NCBI RefSeq assembly: GCF_002849605.1
Contig: NZ_NPIB01000007.1
Location: 62,001 to 126,000, forward strand
Direction: 5' to 3'
From: Photobacterium carnosum
GTDB taxonomy: Bacteria; Pseudomonadota; Gammaproteobacteria; Enterobacterales; Vibrionaceae
Length of the DNA: 64,000 nucleotides
The notes under the pieces were generated by a model, which saw only the letters and a program-made list of their open reading frames with translations, ran no database searches and was not told the origin of the DNA. The translations under genes were made by a program, and so were the position numbers. Positions 62,577-64,000 of this stretch are shown piece by piece; the first letter of the stretch is position 1; each line of letters opens with the position of its first letter.

Positions 62577-63467
62577 TTACAACCATGCCTTACTGATTAA
62601 TTCATTGGTTAACCATTCGCACGCTTTACCATCGTTATCTTTATGCCAAGCAATGAATAAAGGCGGGTTAACTCTTGCCACTGTGCATTTTTTCTCAATC
62701 AAAATACCGTCATGTAGTTGCTGTTTAATTAAATGACGAGGTAAAAAACCGACACCAAGCCCCATTGTCTGAGCCTCAATTTTAGCCTGCATGGTTTTAA
62801 AGCGGATTTGTTGTTTGCTTTTAAACAAACCCATGTCTCTGGTGGGCAGTAATACAGAAGAATCAGATACAATTAAAGAGGGATAAAGCAATAAATCACT
62901 GGCTTCGATAGGTCGTTCTATAAGGGCTAATGGATGACTCTGGCTTACTACAAATAGAAAATCGACTCTACCAATCTCTTTTATTTGATACTCGCCTTTT
63001 GGTAAGTGATCTGAAACGCCAATGGCGATATCGGTACGATTACTATGCAGCGCATCCCACCCTCCACCGAGTGATTCTTCAGAAATGGTAATATTGGTAT
63101 CATGTTCTAATTTATTGAACTCAAGAACAGACTCTAGTAAAGGAGCGAGCGGGATAATGGTATCTCTTGAGATGATAATATTTCTTTCCCACCCAGAATC
63201 AAGTTGCTTTACTGCCGATTCTAATTTATCGGTAGCTATCAGAATTTCTCGTCCTTGATCTAAAATTAATCTGCCTGCTGAAGTTAACTGCGCTTTTTGT
63301 TTTGAACGATCAAACAAAACCACATTAAGGTCGTCTTCGAGCTTTTTAATGGTATAAGTGAGTGCAGAAGGGACTTTAAATAAGGATTTTGCTCCAGCGG
63401 CAAAGCTGCCTTTTCTATCAATGGCATCTAATGCTCTTAGTGAATCAAGAGTGATGGGTGATTGCAT
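62577..63467 (-). CDS. LysR family transcriptional regulator
   Basis: This 296-residue protein has an N-terminal winged HTH (ITLDSLRALDAIDRKGSFAA, then KVPSALTYTIKKLEDDLNVVLFDRS) and a LysR substrate domain (ITISEESLGGGWDALHSNRTDIAIGV, FVVSQSHPLA). ATG at 63467 has GAGGA five bases upstream; longer frames to 63530 lack similarity. It is divergent from the DoxX-family gene and probably controls it. Confidence 0.9.
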   Translation of the reverse strand: MQSPITLDSLRALDAIDRKGSFAAGAKSLFKVPSALTYTIKKLEDDLNVVLFDRSKQKAQLTSAGRLILDQGREILIATDKLESAVKQLDSGWERNIIISRDTIIPLAPLLESVLEFNKLEHDTNITISEESLGGGWDALHSNRTDIAIGVSDHLPKGEYQIKEIGRVDFLFVVSQSHPLALIERPIEASDLLLYPSLIVSDSSVLLPTRDMGLFKSKQQIRFKTMQAKIEAQTMGLGVGFLPRHLIKQQLHDGILIEKKCTVARVNPPLFIAWHKDNDGKACEWLTNELISKAWL

Positions 63468-63673
63468 AACGATCCTCATTTTAAAGATATTAAGCCATAA
63501 TATGACAGCATATAGCGAATTCAAGTTCACTTACCCTACCATGCCTATTTATATATTCAAAAAAATTGAACTATAAGCTCAAATACTTCCAATTTTCTTT
63601 GAGAACCAATTATCTATAATCATTTAGCAACAGAGAGGAAAATCCTCTTATATTGAATTGGTAAGGAAATAAA

Positions 63674-64000
63674 ATGAAACAGAAAATTGAGCAACTATTA
63701 ACGTCAAATGCAGGCTTTAGCACGTTAGCACTTCGTATTCCTGTGGGTATTATATTTATGGCTCATGGTTCTCAAAAACTGTTTGCGTGGTTTGGTGGTT
63801 ATGGTTTAGCTGGAACCGGACAATTCTTTGAATCTATTGGACTAGCACCGGGTGTCGCTATGGCATTTTTAGCAGGCAGTGCTGAGTTTTTTGGTGGTCT
63901 ATTTATTATTCTTGGTTTATTGACTCGACCATCCGCGCTGGTATTAGGCTTTACTATGTTGATTGCGATTGTAAGTGTTCATTTACCTAATGGGTTGTTT
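63674..64000 (+). CDS. DoxX family membrane protein, partial (runs off the window)
   Basis: 109 codons are visible from an ATG with TAAGGAA seven bases upstream. The sequence has ALRIPVGIIFMAHGSQKLFAWFGGYG and AGSAEFFGGLFIILGLLTRP, the helices 1-3 pattern of DoxX/YphA inner-membrane proteins. The C-terminal end lies beyond 64000. Often induced with oxidative or thiol stress via a neighbouring regulator; here a divergent LysR gene fills that place. Confidence 0.88.
   Translation, partial: MKQKIEQLLTSNAGFSTLALRIPVGIIFMAHGSQKLFAWFGGYGLAGTGQFFESIGLAPGVAMAFLAGSAEFFGGLFIILGLLTRPSALVLGFTMLIAIVSVHLPNGLF

Noticed and set aside
1-64000. CRISPR arrays, tRNA or rRNA genes, and complete insertion sequences.
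   Set aside because: No regularly spaced repeats, cloverleaf-like or rRNA-like sequence, or intact transposase was found by eye.

Overview
The window looks like chromosomal DNA of a marine gammaproteobacterium of the Vibrionaceae, most likely Photobacterium (inference). The DNA is AT-rich. Several proteins belong to families I know mainly from vibrios and photobacteria (a DUF3334 protein, a DUF2913 protein, a VC1184-type PLP enzyme). Housekeeping genes (purT, tpm, rhlE, nagK, radD, rsuA, bcr) read as typical gammaproteobacterial orthologues. I see no rRNA, tRNA, CRISPR array or complete insertion sequence. Genes are short transcription units on both strands, often convergent and separated by hairpin terminators.

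Layout. 1-6.1 kb: purT, tpm, small hypotheticals, an NsrR-operator-controlled ygbA, a lipoprotein, a divergent RsuA-like pseudouridine synthase, a methyltransferase and a CRP-boxed ribosome hibernation factor. 6.4-13.3 kb: a phosphatidylserine-decarboxylase-like enzyme with the PsiD-type N-terminal domain, a small hydrolase, a decayed galactoside locus (two GalR operators and a stub of a GPH-family symporter beside an intact galR/galS), and a two-gene 2-oxoglutarate dioxygenase plus PLP-enzyme unit. 13.4-26.4 kb: LexA-controlled sulA, an amino-acid antiporter, two GGDEF diguanylate cyclases (one in an operon with a response regulator carrying a CheC-like domain), rhlE, nagK, tapT, a membrane-linked glutaredoxin, a CheX-like DUF3334 protein and a membrane acyltransferase. 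26.4-36.3 kb: an operon of two membrane GTPases, a potassium channel, an ABC ATPase/permease/AttH-like lipoprotein operon and an epimerase-like protein. 36.4-53.7 kb: BCCT transporter, C69 dipeptidase, glutamine amidotransferase-like protein with Ser in place of the nucleophilic Cys, a TetR-curA-gst unit sharing an identical 16-bp operator, several MFS pumps with AraC regulators, a PcfJ-like protein, and the bcr-rsuA pair. 53.9-58.4 kb: an acetyltransferase, a small ORF plus DUF3137 protein, a His-rich NlpC/P60 hydrolase and radD.

58.4-62.6 kb is the one clearly mobile, accessory stretch. It holds two copies of a ~235-bp repeat with a conserved hairpin. In both copies the repeat ends exactly at the stop codon of a different accessory gene: a stand-alone (p)ppGpp-synthetase-domain protein and a protein with class III nucleotidyl-cyclase-like motifs. 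Between and around them lie tyrosine-recombinase remnants, REP-like palindromes and an IS1595-type transposase scrap. A cassette-like exchange site carrying candidate nucleotide-signalling or defence genes next to the DNA-repair gene radD is the most interesting hypothesis in the window. The right edge holds a LysR regulator divergent from a DoxX-family gene that runs off the end.
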